A DNA stretch of 64,000 nt from Nephrocerus scutellatus (taxonomy: Eukaryota; Arthropoda; Insecta; Diptera; Pipunculidae), in contig OX352762.1 of NCBI GenBank assembly GCA_947095585.1, positions 115,350,930 through 115,414,929 on the forward strand, given 5' to 3'. The position numbers and the translations under genes are program-made. Below are positions 1 to 11,551 of the stretch, one piece after another. Below the pieces are notes generated by a model. The model did not search any database, was not told the DNA's origin, and worked only from the letters and a program-made list of their open reading frames with translations. Numbering within the stretch: the stretch's first letter is position 1; every line of letters starts with the position of its first letter.

Positions 1-1
1 T

Positions 2-3000
2 TTGCCGGGTCTTGTTTTACCCACAACTGATGATACTAGAAATAAATCGACCAATACATTTGTTGCTGGGCAAATTGTTAATGGAGAATTCATTTGCGGC
101 CAAACGAAAGCTGTTATTGCCACGAATACAAACCAATTCATGCATGGTCGAACGGTCGTAACGGCGGAAGGGTTAAAATTCGTTCCAGGTGTAGAGAACG
201 ATGGCACTTTTGTGACCGGCCAAATACTTGATACTCCCGACGGGTCGCACTTTGTACCCGGACAAACGGTACAGATTGAGGAAAAAATTAAATTCATCCC
301 TGGACAAAACGTTCAGATCAGCAAGGATGAATGGCAATTTATTCCGGGGCAATCCAAAGGCAATGAATTTATTGCGGGCAAGACAATAATTACACATGAA
401 GGTTGTAAGTATGTACCTGGAATGTATGTGAATCAGAATTTTGTTCCCGGCATATCAAAGCTAAATGATCAGCAGGAATTATATTTCGAACCTGGCCTCA
501 ATGTACAAACGAAGCAGGGTCCGCGTTTTATTGCCGGACAAATTGTCAATGCTGGAGAAAACATGCACATGTTTATGCCTGGTACGAGCACAACTGGTCC
601 GGATTTCACCAATATATTCAAAGTGGCCAAAACGGTCGATAATGTTATCTTCAGTGAAGCGGTCGTCGAGTGCAATGTTATCAACGAGGATACATGTGAA
701 GTTCAGCAAAATGCAAGCCTTTCAATTTATGGTTTTATGGTGCAGACCAGCAATGGAATCGAATTCTATCCAGAGAAAATGGGAATGCAATACGTTGCAC
801 CGGGTAAACGTGTTCCTGGTAATCTGATAAAGCAAGATGCTGAGACAAAATTTGTTCCAGGTATAATGAAGAAGCATGGATTTATTCCGGGTCAAATTGT
901 TTGGACGGAAACAGGTGAGAAATTCATACCCGGTCAAGTAATCGAAACCAAGGAGGGTCTAAAATTCGTCCCCGGACAGGTAATCGAAACAAAATGCGGA
1001 CCGAAATTCGTTCCAGGTCAGGCCATCGAAACTGATGGTGGTACTCGATTTGTTCCCGGACAAATTTTCCATACAAAGTCGGGACCAACTTTTATACCTG
1101 GTCAAGTTATATACACTGAAGAAGAAGGTGAGCGTTTTGTTCCCGGACAGGTGGTCGACACTGATGATGGGCCGCGCTTTGTACCTGGCCGAGTTGTCGA
1201 AGGGAATGGCAAAGTCACTTTCTTACCGGGACAAATGGTTCAGACATCGGAAGGACCAAAATTTGTCTCTAACGACGTCATCGACAGTAACAATGGCGAA
1301 CAAGTTATTCTTCTGCAGAGTTTCCTTGTCTCACCAGAAGAATTGGATTTACTGCGTCCAAGTCACAAATGGAATATGGCAAGTCCTGCCGGAGAACTAA
1401 GTATTGATGCACAGCTCTTGAAACAATTATCTGAAGCAGGCATGATCATCGAAAGACAAATGGAAACCTCTGTAATGGATAAAGTGCTGAATACCGCAAA
1501 GAATACTCAAATTGTTGACGAAATTATTAAAAACATCGGTCTGGATGTAAAATGCGAAGAGCCATTGTTAGATTTCCTGTATGGCATTGAAGAGACTGTA
1601 AGCAGCCTTTTAAATGATGATCCAACAATGCAGAAATATATTGAAAATTTCGTATCATCACAAAACAAAATAAATACCAATAATAATAATGACAGCAGAA
1701 CTGTAAGTTTTAATTATCACATGTCAGGATGTCAGGATGAGCAGGAAAGTTTTGTCAACAAATTTATCACTGAAGTGTTGAATATTATCCATGCGAAGAA
1801 CTCCGCCGACATCAAGCAAAAGCCGCAACACATAGTTTTTGACAATAAATGCAGTACTTTCACCCAAGTAGCACAATCTTTTGAGAAAGCCTTGCAAAAC
1901 TGCGACATTTCAAAAACTCAAAACCAATTATTATCGCAGACGTTGCAAAAGAGTATGGTGAAGTATATTCAGGATCAAATAGTACTGCGACAAATCGATC
2001 AGAACAAAAGAAATGCATTTGCGAATCTTGTCAGCAAGTCGTTCAACGACGAACACGAATTGCAGAAAAACCTCTCAATGCTTATTGCGGACAGTGATTT
2101 GGCGATGGCGATTGAAACTCTGTCTAAAAACAACCCGGCAGTTCTGTATAAGATATCGATGGAAATTCGAGAGTTTCAAAGCGGCCAACCAAATGCTTCA
2201 ACAATTGATGAAAATCCAATATCAACGGGTCGTCTGTGCCAAATTGTAAGAAAATGCATCATTAACACAGTGCTAAGCACATCCGAGTACGAGCTGAAAT
2301 CTCTGTTGGATTCACAGAATTACAATGAATTTGGCATTATTTTGGAGCACGCACTTGCTTTGTCGAAGGCTCTTGATTTGCATGAAATATCCAACAATAT
2401 AGCAAAAGTCATCGAGACAAATTGTTACACAGACAGTTCATTCAGCAGTAGAAACGAGGAACTTCTGGAATTTATAAAGCGTGTCCAAGTGATGCGCAAA
2501 CTTTCACAATGTGGGGATCCGGAATTGATGGCTGCTCAGCAGAAGCTTCATGACGATCCTATTGGGTCAAGAAATCAAGCTAATGTTAGAAGGCTTATTC
2601 GCCAAAGTGGTCTTTTGTCGATTAGGCCTGAATATGAATCCGCCCTTGTTGACTCAAAAGCAGTACCCATTTCACTTCTATGCAAAAACAATCAGTTGGC
2701 CATTGAGGACTTTCTTATTCGCAAGCAGGCGCCAAGCTATGGCGCATTTGTCATAGTTAAACAAGGTTTACAGGCTGTTGTACCGCGTGAGGCTAGTCGT
2801 GATGTTCTGACGGGAAGAATTGCATACACTGTATTAGATGAGAACGGCATCAGACGGTTTCAGCCGTTGCATGTGTTTTCTGCCCTAAAGCTGAATATTC
2901 CACCGAAAACACACCAGTTCTCGATATACTCATGTGATTTCGCCAAAGATGAGAGTACCCTTCTGTCATCAGACATTCTAGGAGCAAGAATTCAGGGTTT

Positions 3001-3082
3001 CCTAACGCAGTGTCAAAGTCTACTCAATGGGAAATCATCAAAGTCAAATGGAAACATCCATCACTGGAATAGCTGTAGATAG
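2..3082 (+). CDS. FVPGQ-repeat protein, 3' coding exon (5' partial)
   Basis: This is an uninterrupted reading frame of 1,026 codons ending at a TAG at 3080-3082. It is open at the window edge: the codon at 2 is TTG, so the true start lies upstream. Residues about 1-205 and 265-420 are two arrays of a 16-17 residue repeat whose core is F-(V/I)-P-G-Q followed by a hydrophobic pair, Thr and a Gly-(P/L)-(R/K) turn; in the second array the copies are nearly regular. Residues about 440-870 look helical and Ser/Asn/Gln-rich. The last 150 residues are hydrophobic and compact, with blocks such as SYGAFVIVKQGL and HVFSALKLNIP, and look like a folded domain. There is no signal peptide or membrane segment in the visible part. 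Codon use and the clean frame argue for a real host gene. I do not recognise the family and assign no function. It lies about 10 kb upstream of Unc-89 on the same strand. Confidence 0.88.
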   Translation: MPGLVLPTTDDTRNKSTNTFVAGQIVNGEFICGQTKAVIATNTNQFMHGRTVVTAEGLKFVPGVENDGTFVTGQILDTPDGSHFVPGQTVQIEEKIKFIPGQNVQISKDEWQFIPGQSKGNEFIAGKTIITHEGCKYVPGMYVNQNFVPGISKLNDQQELYFEPGLNVQTKQGPRFIAGQIVNAGENMHMFMPGTSTTGPDFTNIFKVAKTVDNVIFSEAVVECNVINEDTCEVQQNASLSIYGFMVQTSNGIEFYPEKMGMQYVAPGKRVPGNLIKQDAETKFVPGIMKKHGFIPGQIVWTETGEKFIPGQVIETKEGLKFVPGQVIETKCGPKFVPGQAIETDGGTRFVPGQIFHTKSGPTFIPGQVIYTEEEGERFVPGQVVDTDDGPRFVPGRVVEGNGKVTFLPGQMVQTSEGPKFVSNDVIDSNNGEQVILLQSFLVSPEELDLLRPSHKWNMASPAGELSIDAQLLKQLSEAGMIIERQMETSVMDKVLNTAKNTQIVDEIIKNIGLDVKCEEPLLDFLYGIEETVSSLLNDDPTMQKYIENFVSSQNKINTNNNNDSRTVSFNYHMSGCQDEQESFVNKFITEVLNIIHAKNSADIKQKPQHIVFDNKCSTFTQVAQSFEKALQNCDISKTQNQLLSQTLQKSMVKYIQDQIVLRQIDQNKRNAFANLVSKSFNDEHELQKNLSMLIADSDLAMAIETLSKNNPAVLYKISMEIREFQSGQPNASTIDENPISTGRLCQIVRKCIINTVLSTSEYELKSLLDSQNYNEFGIILEHALALSKALDLHEISNNIAKVIETNCYTDSSFSSRNEELLEFIKRVQVMRKLSQCGDPELMAAQQKLHDDPIGSRNQANVRRLIRQSGLLSIRPEYESALVDSKAVPISLLCKNNQLAIEDFLIRKQAPSYGAFVIVKQGLQAVVPREASRDVLTGRIAYTVLDENGIRRFQPLHVFSALKLNIPPKTHQFSIYSCDFAKDESTLLSSDILGARIQGFLTQCQSLLNGKSSKSNGNIHHWNSCR

Positions 3083-3266
3083 TGATTTCTGTGATGCCAG
3101 CGAGGAGTGTGTACAGGACTAATGTGCAGATAGAGCAACGCCGGTCCAGCATAAAATAGTGTAAGCAGATTTTCTTATACCAGTATTATTATTAGGGTGG
3201 TTCTCGTGTAGGCTTGCCAGATATGAGTTGTAGTTCACTCATCATATAACTACAAAAAGTTTTCTT

Positions 3267-3272
3267 AATAAA
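3267..3272 (+). promoter_or_regulatory. Candidate poly(A) signal of the FVPGQ gene
   Basis: An AATAAA hexamer sits 185 bases after the stop codon of the upstream gene, at a normal distance for a fly 3' UTR. The 3' UTR would be 3083 to about 3290. Confidence 0.5.
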
Positions 3273-3290
3273 AACCTAGCTTTTGACGAG

Positions 3291-3739
3291 GACGATTTTA
3301 AACAGAAAAAAAAATTTATATTTGCAAATGTTAATGCATAACGCATAAACTTGTCCTTTCTATTTAATGTCATCCATTTTTTCATTTGAATATGCTGTTA
3401 TGTATATAAGTGGTATTGTAGACTCACCATGTTATGTTAAATGGCAATATTGTCATCTTATATCAAATAGCATGATTGTCATGATAAATGTAATTCTTCC
3501 TCTGTTGGAGTGAATAGAATTGCTTAACTGCACGTATCGAAAATAGGCCAGATATTCGATCTTATACTAGGATAAATAGGAGTTTAAGAAGTTCATCAAA
3601 TCCTTGTTTTGACGTGAACCCAAATGGTTCGATTATGTGCGATGACCACCAGAATATATTTTATGAATGACAACATAGTAACTACAAAGTAATAATACCA
3701 GTGACCAAATTTTGAATAGTTTAGTGTCATCATAAAAAT
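3291..3739. other. Intergenic, no feature seen
   Basis: AT-rich sequence. I see no gene, repeat boundary or structured element that I can support. Confidence 0.5.
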
Positions 3740-4195
3740 GTATTTTTAAAAACTTTTGTTTAACTTGACTTAACCCCTTTTTGTCTGTATTTTCGACCAA
3801 TTTGAGGTCATTTTTAACCATCTTCCAAACGACCTAGAGAGCTGAAATTTTGTGAGTTCTAAGTCCAAAATAGCACTTTTTATATTCAGAGTATGACGCG
3901 TGTGGCGCGTGTGATGGGTTGCAATTTTTTTTCGACTTCTTTGAGGTCCTTTTTAACTAATTTTCACACGACCTAGAGAGCTGAAATTTTGTGATGATTC
4001 GCGTGTGGCGTGTGTGATGGTTTGAAATAACGCCATTTTCTCGTTTTTTGAGTTCTTTTTTAACCACCTTTCCTCAAAAACAGATATTTTTGCGATTATT
4101 ACCAAATAATAAACGACTTTGTGGCGTGTTTCGATTTATTTATAAAAGTTTGTATCCGAAAAACGAAGTTTTTTTACATTTACTTGTTACACATT
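3740..4195 (+). repeat. Dispersed repeat family R, copy 1
   Basis: This stretch shares ordered blocks with 42195-42635 and 52150-52375. The blocks are a TTTGAGGTCCTTTTTAAC-like start, CGACCTAGAGAGCTGAAATTT, several GCGTGTGGCGTGTGTGATG units, and an end around AAAGTTTGTACCCGAAAAACG followed by ACATTTACTTGTT. It has no coding capacity. The first two blocks occur twice here. The class is unknown; a non-autonomous rolling-circle or hairpin element is possible. Confidence 0.6.
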
Positions 4196-4552
4196 GTATG
4201 CTTCTGCGTTCATTCTGTACACATGATGATCTAATGTCATTTGTCCTTACAATGTTGTGACATTCGCTTCATGCACAGAGGTATGCCTACAATGCATTTA
4301 ATTGAAATGACAAAATGAATGACATCGGGTTGAAATTTGGACAAGTGGAGATATTCGGTTCAAAAGCAAAAAATTGTGACGGTAGTGATATTGAAAACTA
4401 ATATTCATAATGCTATTTTTTGATCCTCAAAATAAATAACTATTTTAAAAACAATTCAGCAAGTTTTATGGTTTAAGGCTAAATCACCTCTCAAAATTGC
4501 TTCTACCGATTCTACTGATATACTATTTTTTACATAAAAAAAAAATAATACG

Positions 4553-4795
4553 CGGGCACGGTGGCTCTAGTGGTTATCGTATTGGGACATCTGAGCGACA
4601 GGTTTAATTTTCCAATCACAGAAAAAACACCAAAAATCTTTTTCATGGTCCCGCCTTTTGCGACAAACGTCCGCCACGGAAAGCTTTCTCAACTCGAAAT
4701 TGGAGATACGGCCCTATATTTCAGGTTCCTTGTTCCATTTGTGTGCAAAAATATAACACGTAGAACACAACGAATAAATGGTGCATTTACATAAT
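4553..4795 (+). repeat. tRNA-derived SINE, copy 1 (diverged)
   Basis: A diverged copy of the SINE described at 19123. The tRNA-like head (GGGCACGGTGGCTCTAGTGG) and the body (GCGACAAACGTCCG, CCATTTGTGTGCAAAAATAT) are in the same order, but the B box has decayed. Confidence 0.7.
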
Positions 4796-6439
4796 TTCTC
4801 TTTTGATTATATAAAAAATTATGATTTTTGCAATTTCCGACTTCCCAGAACCATAACAAACAAAACAAAAAATAATTACGCAAATCCATCGTTCGAATCG
4901 TGAGTTATGGTCTCGAGTTCATACAAAAATCCTATGGAAACAGCACTTTAAGTTTTTCCCGAATTTTCCAATTTTCCGGGTAACTTTTCTATTTTTGTTA
5001 AACCTTACTCGGACTATGACGAACATTTTAAAATAAAAATAACCCAAATCGGTCTAGCCGTTCTCAAATGATGCGGTTACCAACGAACAGCATTTCATTT
5101 CTTAGTTGGCGCTTCATTTCTACGGAATTTTGTACGCAATTTTCGGCAAGTTTCGGCAACTGACTCACTAATTTGGAAATAAGTTTTCAATATATCCTAA
5201 CGTTGACCAAGAATATAATACTGAACTTCTGTCAGTTGACAGCTGACATAAGAGCTATGAGCGGCAAAATAACCGCTAATTCAAAAACGAACAAAAAGAG
5301 GCCGCCACACCCTTTACAATCGCTTTGGATAAAGTTCCAATTATCAAAAGCACTAATTTCCTTTTAAAGCAGAGTTTAAAGGAACTTTTTTGAATATACA
5401 CTCGCTTAAGGGATTTTCACCCCTAGACAAGCACAATTAAAATAAAGCTTAGTACTAACCGAACAAAACTAATACCGACATTTAAAAACATCACTGGGAA
5501 CCACCACTGTAAAAAATGCCACTGATATTTTAAAAATGAAAAAATCTTTATATGTATTAATAACATTATTTCAGCCAATGCGGTTAATATTTGGATAATG
5601 AAGCCCCAACCATCGAGGAGGAGAGCAACAAAAAGTTTCAAGAAATGTGGTCCAAAGCCGTTGACTGTTGTTAAAAAATTATGTGTTTCGTTTTTATATC
5701 TAGATTCGTTTAGTTAAAGGACCAAAAAATTTGTAATATTTATAAGGTTTCTGGCATTCGCTTAGTAAGCATATAATGTAAAAAGTTGTGTTAAGTATAT
5801 TAGAAGTGCCTCAGTACTGAATGAATGTGGTACGTAAATAAAAAATTAACATGAAAAAGCTTACTGTTTTAGATAAAAGTGGCAATTTAATTGATTGTGA
5901 TAAGAAAGTATCTTAAAGTTGGGAAAAAATTTACAATGAAAATTGAATAAATGATGATAGATTTTTAGAGGACTTAAGTCGTTTAATTTATTTATAAAGA
6001 TTTTTCAATGACACTTCTTACACACCTATATGAAGAATGAAAAGCATTGAAGAAATTATTTTTAAAAATGTATTCTTAATTCCAACATCTTGATGTAAGT
6101 ATTTAATGAAACTATAATATTTCTTAGCTAAGCTTATAATTCATCGCTGTTGTGTTGTTTCTTATTCTTTGTAAAGAACTAAAAAGAAAAAACAATTAAT
6201 TGCTTGCATTGTTTTGAAATTGTCTTAAACAATCAATTAAACAACATAAATTAGTGTACCCATCAATGTAAGCCATACATTAAATAAAATGAGCTTCAGC
6301 TTGGTGTAGAATTTTTTAGATCAAGTCTACGTGTTGCTCATTCATAGAGGTTTAATAAAAACGTTAAATGATCTTGAACCCAAATAATAAATGAATAATA
6401 ATAAACATTAGTGAAGTGAAAACCTCTTTCCGTATTTCA
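4796..6439. other. Intergenic, mostly featureless; possible old repeat at 4860-5110
   Basis: Positions 4860-5110 contain a phrase common in insect interspersed repeats (CCCAAATCGGTCTAGCCGTT). The rest is AT-rich with no gene or repeat that I can support. Confidence 0.35.
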
Positions 6440-6715
6440 CCTTCAGTGTTCGACCTTGTTCATCTTCAGGGTTTGACAATCGAAAGGAAAACTATCGCTC
6501 GTCCAAAGATGAAATTGAATTTGGTTTGATAAAATTGTATTAGGGTCCGACCTAGGATATCTTCATCCGCCTTCAATAGAGCCCATGCTACAGCACCATA
6601 GAGCCAAACTGGGTTAATACAGGTCTTATACAGGAACTTCTTAGTAGTCCGAGATGGGGGCTTACTACTCGAGTACCTACTTAGCCCAAAGAAACAGCGA
6701 TTCACAAGATGTAAA
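6440..6715 (-). mobile_element. LINE A fragment (reverse transcriptase C-terminal region)
   Basis: The minus strand encodes a stretch typical of the region after the RT active site in non-LTR elements, including FLYKTCINPVWLYGA and ALLKADEDILG. It is truncated and decayed. Related LINE A pieces lie at 8040-8330, 17216-17690 and 50620-52090. Confidence 0.6.
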
Positions 6716-6859
6716 CTTAGTTTAATTTCTGATCAGTTTTTTTTATCGTTATCGTACCTTAACTTATAGCTGTATTTTTTAACGTTATGGTCACTCCGTC
6801 GAAGTTGTCACTTTTTGACAGCAAATACTTTGTATTGCTCTCATTAACCACTAATGCTG

Positions 6860-8330
6860 TTTTTGGCAATCCTAATCCCGTTTCTGCCTCTGCAAAAGTG
6901 CACGCCAAAGTGACCTGTAAGAATCCTTGTCTAGATTAAGGATTTCTATGTAGGAAAAAGGCCTGATAAACCGTTTAGATTGTCTCAGCTCTGATATATT
7001 TTCCCAGACGAAGTTTGTGTTCCCAATTAATAATCAGCGCTGTGGCTGCAGCCCAGTTGATACCACGCTAGGGTTCAGGTCCTACGAGCGCATATTCTGA
7101 GCCGGCCCTAGCTAATTCATCTGCAGATTCCTTTCCTGCAATTCCTTATGACCAGAGACCTATCCGAGTTGCACCCTGTTATGTCTGGGAAGAGATTGTT
7201 CTGCATCGTAACAACATTTAACTTGGACGACAGCGCGTTAAGTGCTGCCCTTAACACCTTTACGAAGGTTTAAGCTAGCGCAGATCCCAATGGCATGGAG
7301 TTCAGCCTGGAAAACCTTGGTACACATTCCCATAGGTATCGAGACCAAAGACGCCAACTCTAAATCCAGATTCCATCTTCGATCCACCTATGAACTAAAC
7401 CAGCCATCTAGCTTCCAGTGCCGGAACACCATAAGACCGGCTTTTGCGGTCCAATATTTCTACTCAAATAACTCCCCGTTTCGGAATTGAGTTAAGAATT
7501 TTAAGGCCTCCCACCTCGTCACCTGGTTTATACCTTTATTCTACCTGCAGCTTAATACTGCATCTAGTGGCCGTCTTCCTAATGAAGATTCGTAGGGGAG
7601 AAAGCCAAACGACAGCTTCTAATGCTGCCGTAGGACAAGTACGCATAGCACCTGTGATAATGAGACAGAAAATTCTCTAAAGCTTTTGAAGCTTAGTTGT
7701 AGTTCAAGAACTATTGGTCACCAAACGTTGGTGACGTACGTTATAAGTTGTGCCGTAAATGCGTCTACTTGCCCACATTTCCCTACTGGCGCCTACGATA
7801 ATGAACCTCATATGAGAATTCCAGCTAAGCCGTTTGCCCACACTTCTCTACTGGTACCGATATATTTAATCTCACTGGATTAAAGTAAATTGGTGTCTTT
7901 GTGAGAAGTCCTAGATTGACCAGCTCTCTTTTTGTAAAATGGTAGACTAGACCAAACCGGTTTTGCAAGGATCGATTGAGAGTGTTTCTCTGCTGCATCA
8001 TTTTAAAACGTATAGTAAAGCACCTTGCATGACACCAGAAATTGTCGTTCTGTGTTTCAGCTCGTCTCTATAAATGCAGCTTAGAAATCAAGAAAAAGGT
8101 CGTAAGCATAGATTCGGACTTCTTGAGTCTTCTTCTCCAGGATCTGCCGCGGAGTGTGACAATTTGGTCGAATCTGGACTATATTGTGGTATAGCCGAAC
8201 TGATAGGTTGCTCACACAATACGGAAAATATGATCTTGCAGTCGATGTTAAGGAGACAAATTGCTCTATAATTGGCCATTGGTTGAGTGGGTTTTCTTTT
8301 TTGTTTGATCGGTCAAACAATGCTCGATTT
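6860..8330 (-). mobile_element. Decayed LINE relics (RNase H-type and RT pieces)
   Basis: In minus-strand frames near 7050-7150 a phrase like ADELARAGSEYALVGPEP is visible. It matches the end of the RNase H domain of LOA/R1-type LINEs. Near 8040-8280 the minus strand reads NYRAICLLNI followed further on by RQILEK and LFLDF, an RT palm fragment of LINE A type. Frameshifts and stops are frequent. This is probably a mosaic of at least two insertions, and its borders are not sharp. Confidence 0.5.
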
Positions 8331-9757
8331 AATTCATCATTTCTTGTTACCTATAAAGTCTACCTCAAGAGTATTTTCTTTTCACTCATACAAGTTCGGC
8401 AACTCTTTCGGCGTAGCCTTTTCGAGCTTAATTTTTTGAACGAAATCAGCATCGTGGTAGTCTTCATCGTATTTTCTTGCATATATGACCAATAACATTC
8501 CGTAAGACTTTACCTCGAGCGTGGCCAAGGTTTCGGGGTACTTTTTACTGAGCACCCAACAATCCTTGGATCCGTGATTGATCCAAGGTCATAAAATAAT
8601 AGAAATTTCGTTTTAAAAATATAAAAACCCAACAACATATTTTTCTTCCTAATTAGATGCAAATGTAAATTACAGTGCATTTGTATCGTACAAATGAATG
8701 AATTAATTAGATGAATTAATGTATAACATCATAATTTGGGATTATATTTTAATTTCAATTACCTTAGCCATGAATAAACTACGTGGCGTATATTTAACTC
8801 CTTACGTGTTGTACTCGTACACTACGAGTCGTATATACTCATACCTACCTTGCTTTGTCTGTCTCCCATATTTATAGATACGTTGAAACACCTGGAAGAC
8901 CTCAAAATCTTGGCATACGTTTTAGTTTACTATATCGACTTAAAATAACCATAAACCAAAAGGAAACAAGAGCAAGAGTATTTTCATCAACTTTTGCCCT
9001 CATCGCATTTAGATTTGATTTTTCGCCAATAATAGAGAAAATACGAGTGATATAGAAAAATATTCACACAGTCAGAATTATTGTCAGTCACGCTGCACGC
9101 AGCCTCCCATGCTGTGTTGCTGTAGTTGTTGTTGGTCAGCAGTTCATTTTTTTCATTTTGTGGGTGTTGTTGTCGGGCGTGCAGCATTTTAGCGACTGAC
9201 ATGAAAATAGGTGCCAGATAATTACGCGCAAATTAAGTGTGAATATTAATGACAGCTATGCCCACACTTGTGTTAACCCTTTTAGGATTTACAACATTAT
9301 TTTATTTTTCGCTGAATTATTTTCTATCAGCATTATATATTCTATATTCTTATATGTTTTGGTTACGAGGTTGCAATAATTGCTAATAACAAGCTAGTAT
9401 AAATAATGGCTTAATAAAAAAAATGATTACCCAATGAAGTGAAAGGGCTACCATCATAAACTTGCGACTGTATTTAAAAATTTAAGGAATGTTTCATTAA
9501 CATTGACATTTTAAGAAAATATGTGCACAAAAAACCAAATTGTAGTAAAACTAAAATGGTTGTAGTTAGAAAACCATTAAATTTTGAAAAAGTTTGTCAA
9601 GCAAAAAAAGCAGTAAATAATTTTGATGTAAGAACTTAACAAAAAAATAAATATCGCTTTTGTTAATTTGCCAAGTATTTTTATTAGCTATCAACAAGGC
9701 AACCAAGACAGTGAATAAGTGTCGAAGTTTAGACAAATGAAATGAAAGCGCAAGTGT
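8331..9757. other. Intergenic, no feature seen
   Basis: AT-rich DNA with a few small palindromes, for example CATTTGTA and TACAAATG at 8678-8696. I found no coding exon for the missing Unc-89 N-terminus here and no convincing promoter. Confidence 0.4.
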
Positions 9758-10050
9758 AATATAATAATAATAATATTCGGCGCGACAGACCATTGCGGTC
9801 CAAGGCCTTGCTTCTCGCAACCATTTGTGTTGAGCATTTTTTTGCACACAAACGGAGGGGACCTATAATTTAATGCCGGATCCGAACGGCGAATTGGGAA
9901 GCTTTCGTGACAAGTTATTACTCTCGGACGTTTGTCAGACTTTCGCGAGAGGTGGGACACCATGAAAAATACTTTTGTTGTTACTGGGAGTCGAACCACG
10001 AACCTCCTGGTCAGAAAGCCATGCTCTTATCCACTGAGTCACGGGGTCCA
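9758..10050 (-). repeat. tRNA-derived SINE, copy 2 (near full length)
   Basis: A near-complete minus-strand copy. It has an ATA-type trinucleotide tail at 9758-9775, the body, and a tRNA-like head whose reversed B box (GGGAGTCGAACCACGAACC) and A box (CCACTGAGTCACGG) are intact. Confidence 0.85.
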
Positions 10051-10129
10051 CATAATAATATATGTATATAAACTATAAATGTATATCTATGTTTATTTCA
10101 AATTAAAAAATTCGTTTGGTAATTTATAG

Positions 10130-10460
10130 CATTCCACTAGGAGTTCCCGGGTGCTTCGCTACCCTCACGCATGAACCCCTGTCTTCCTTTTAACAACGCT
10201 GTGATTAGATTATGTCCTATATCCCCTTGTGGGTGCCTACAAGCCATCGCGTGCGGTTCCTGGCAATGAGCTTCAGCTCTCTACAAGACTTCCCCAATTG
10301 CCGTGACTCCCTCCTCAAATGTTCTGCGCTATGTATTTCTGGGACGACCCGTTCGAGAAATCCTGAGATAGATTTTATTGCATTGTGTAGTTTGCTATGG
10401 AACTGTCGCCTTTTCGGAGTGTATGACCAATCCACTGCCATTCATTATGTTTAGTGGTTT
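10130..10460 (-). mobile_element. LINE B fragment (C-terminal end of pol)
   Basis: The minus-strand frame contains RRESRQLGKSCRELKLIARN followed by RTRW, matching the extreme C-terminus of pol in non-LTR elements whose RT ends with a WIGHTLR-type segment. A longer copy of the same family lies at 40805-41440. Confidence 0.55.
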
Positions 10461-10745
10461 AGGCGTGATGAGGTTACACCAACAGATCAAACAACATTTT
10501 CGTTAACATCTCAATCCAGCGCCACCTGCCGGTTCAAAGACAAACATAAACTTATATGAGCATGTGGTGTGAATATCGTTTCGATACATCCAGTGGCTTA
10601 GACGTGACGACGTCTTTTAAGCGTGATGACCACTCGTCCACCACTTATCCACTACAGCGCTACTTACGGGGCTCAAAAAAGAGATAAACTTATCGGAGCA
10701 CCAAACAAACATATGGTGTGAATATTGCTTTGATAGTTCAGTGCT
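10454..10745. repeat. Two-copy imperfect tandem duplication, unit about 140-148 bp
   Basis: Two successive units begin at 10454 and 10593 with GTGG(T/C)TTAG(G/A)CGTGA. They share, in the same order, CAGCGC(C/T)AC, CTTAT(A/C), CATATGGTGTGAATAT-like and a TTTCGATA-like block. A third start appears at 10740. No coding potential. Confidence 0.6.
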
Positions 10746-11551
10746 TTAGGCGTCGTGTGATTGCATATATACTCGTATATATATCGCGTGCCCGTGTGTT
10801 TGTTTGTTTGTCGTGTAATCTTGCGATCAATTTTTTACCCACTTCCCAAAGCCTAATTTCATTGAAACTTTGCACACATGTGTATTACCGGTGACAACAT
10901 TTTCTATTAAAATTTGGAGCCTCAGGGCCGTGAATATACTAACGGCACTTCTTTCCGAGAAAATGGATAATAAAATCTTTTAAAACACTTAAGCAGTCTT
11001 TTATCAATTTGGTGAAAACGAATATTATCTGCTAGACGATCTTGCACTTGGGAAGTAAGACTAGAACATTTGGGGAAGTTAAGTAGTTAAGCACGTTAAG
11101 TATTGAAAAGTAAGCGGAAGTCGGACTAAAATATTTGGGTTGCATCCTCTTCTTCCTCTCTTCAACAGCTTGACCAAAATACTCGTGGCGATTTAATTGC
11201 TCATCACTTTACGTTTAAGTGCATCCTTGGACGTACTGTTAGATTCCTTTATTTGTCCAACTTTATTTCTGGATCAATGTAATCTACAGTTATATAAGAA
11301 GACACATGTTCATAGATATTTCTTGATTTTTACGCTGTCCGTAGCAATATAATGATGCAAAACGCTTTCGCGTTTCAAAGTTTATTTTGACGACAGCTAC
11401 TTCGCACGCCGATATTAACATTCAAATAGATTTGATACTTTAAGATTAAAATAAATTGTAAAGATTTAGTACATTAAATAATAATATTAGTGGCAGAAAA
11501 AAAAAACGAAAATCATTGCAGTTTGGAATTCATTATTACAATTAATTCCTA
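10746..11551. other. Intergenic; possible repeat at 10760-10985, otherwise nothing seen
   Basis: Positions 10760-10985 (TGTTTGTTTGTCGTG, GAAACTTTGCACACATG) resemble the 5' part of the repeat at 25150. The remainder shows no gene. Confidence 0.3.

Noticed and set aside
465..827. Alternative-frame open frames within the FVPGQ gene
   Set aside because: The codon repeats of the real frame create overlapping open frames; only the 1,026-codon frame shows the repeat and folded end.
9079..9120. Promoter with a TCAGTC initiator at 9084
   Set aside because: A single six-base match in AT-rich DNA with no downstream element or exon; it is expected by chance.
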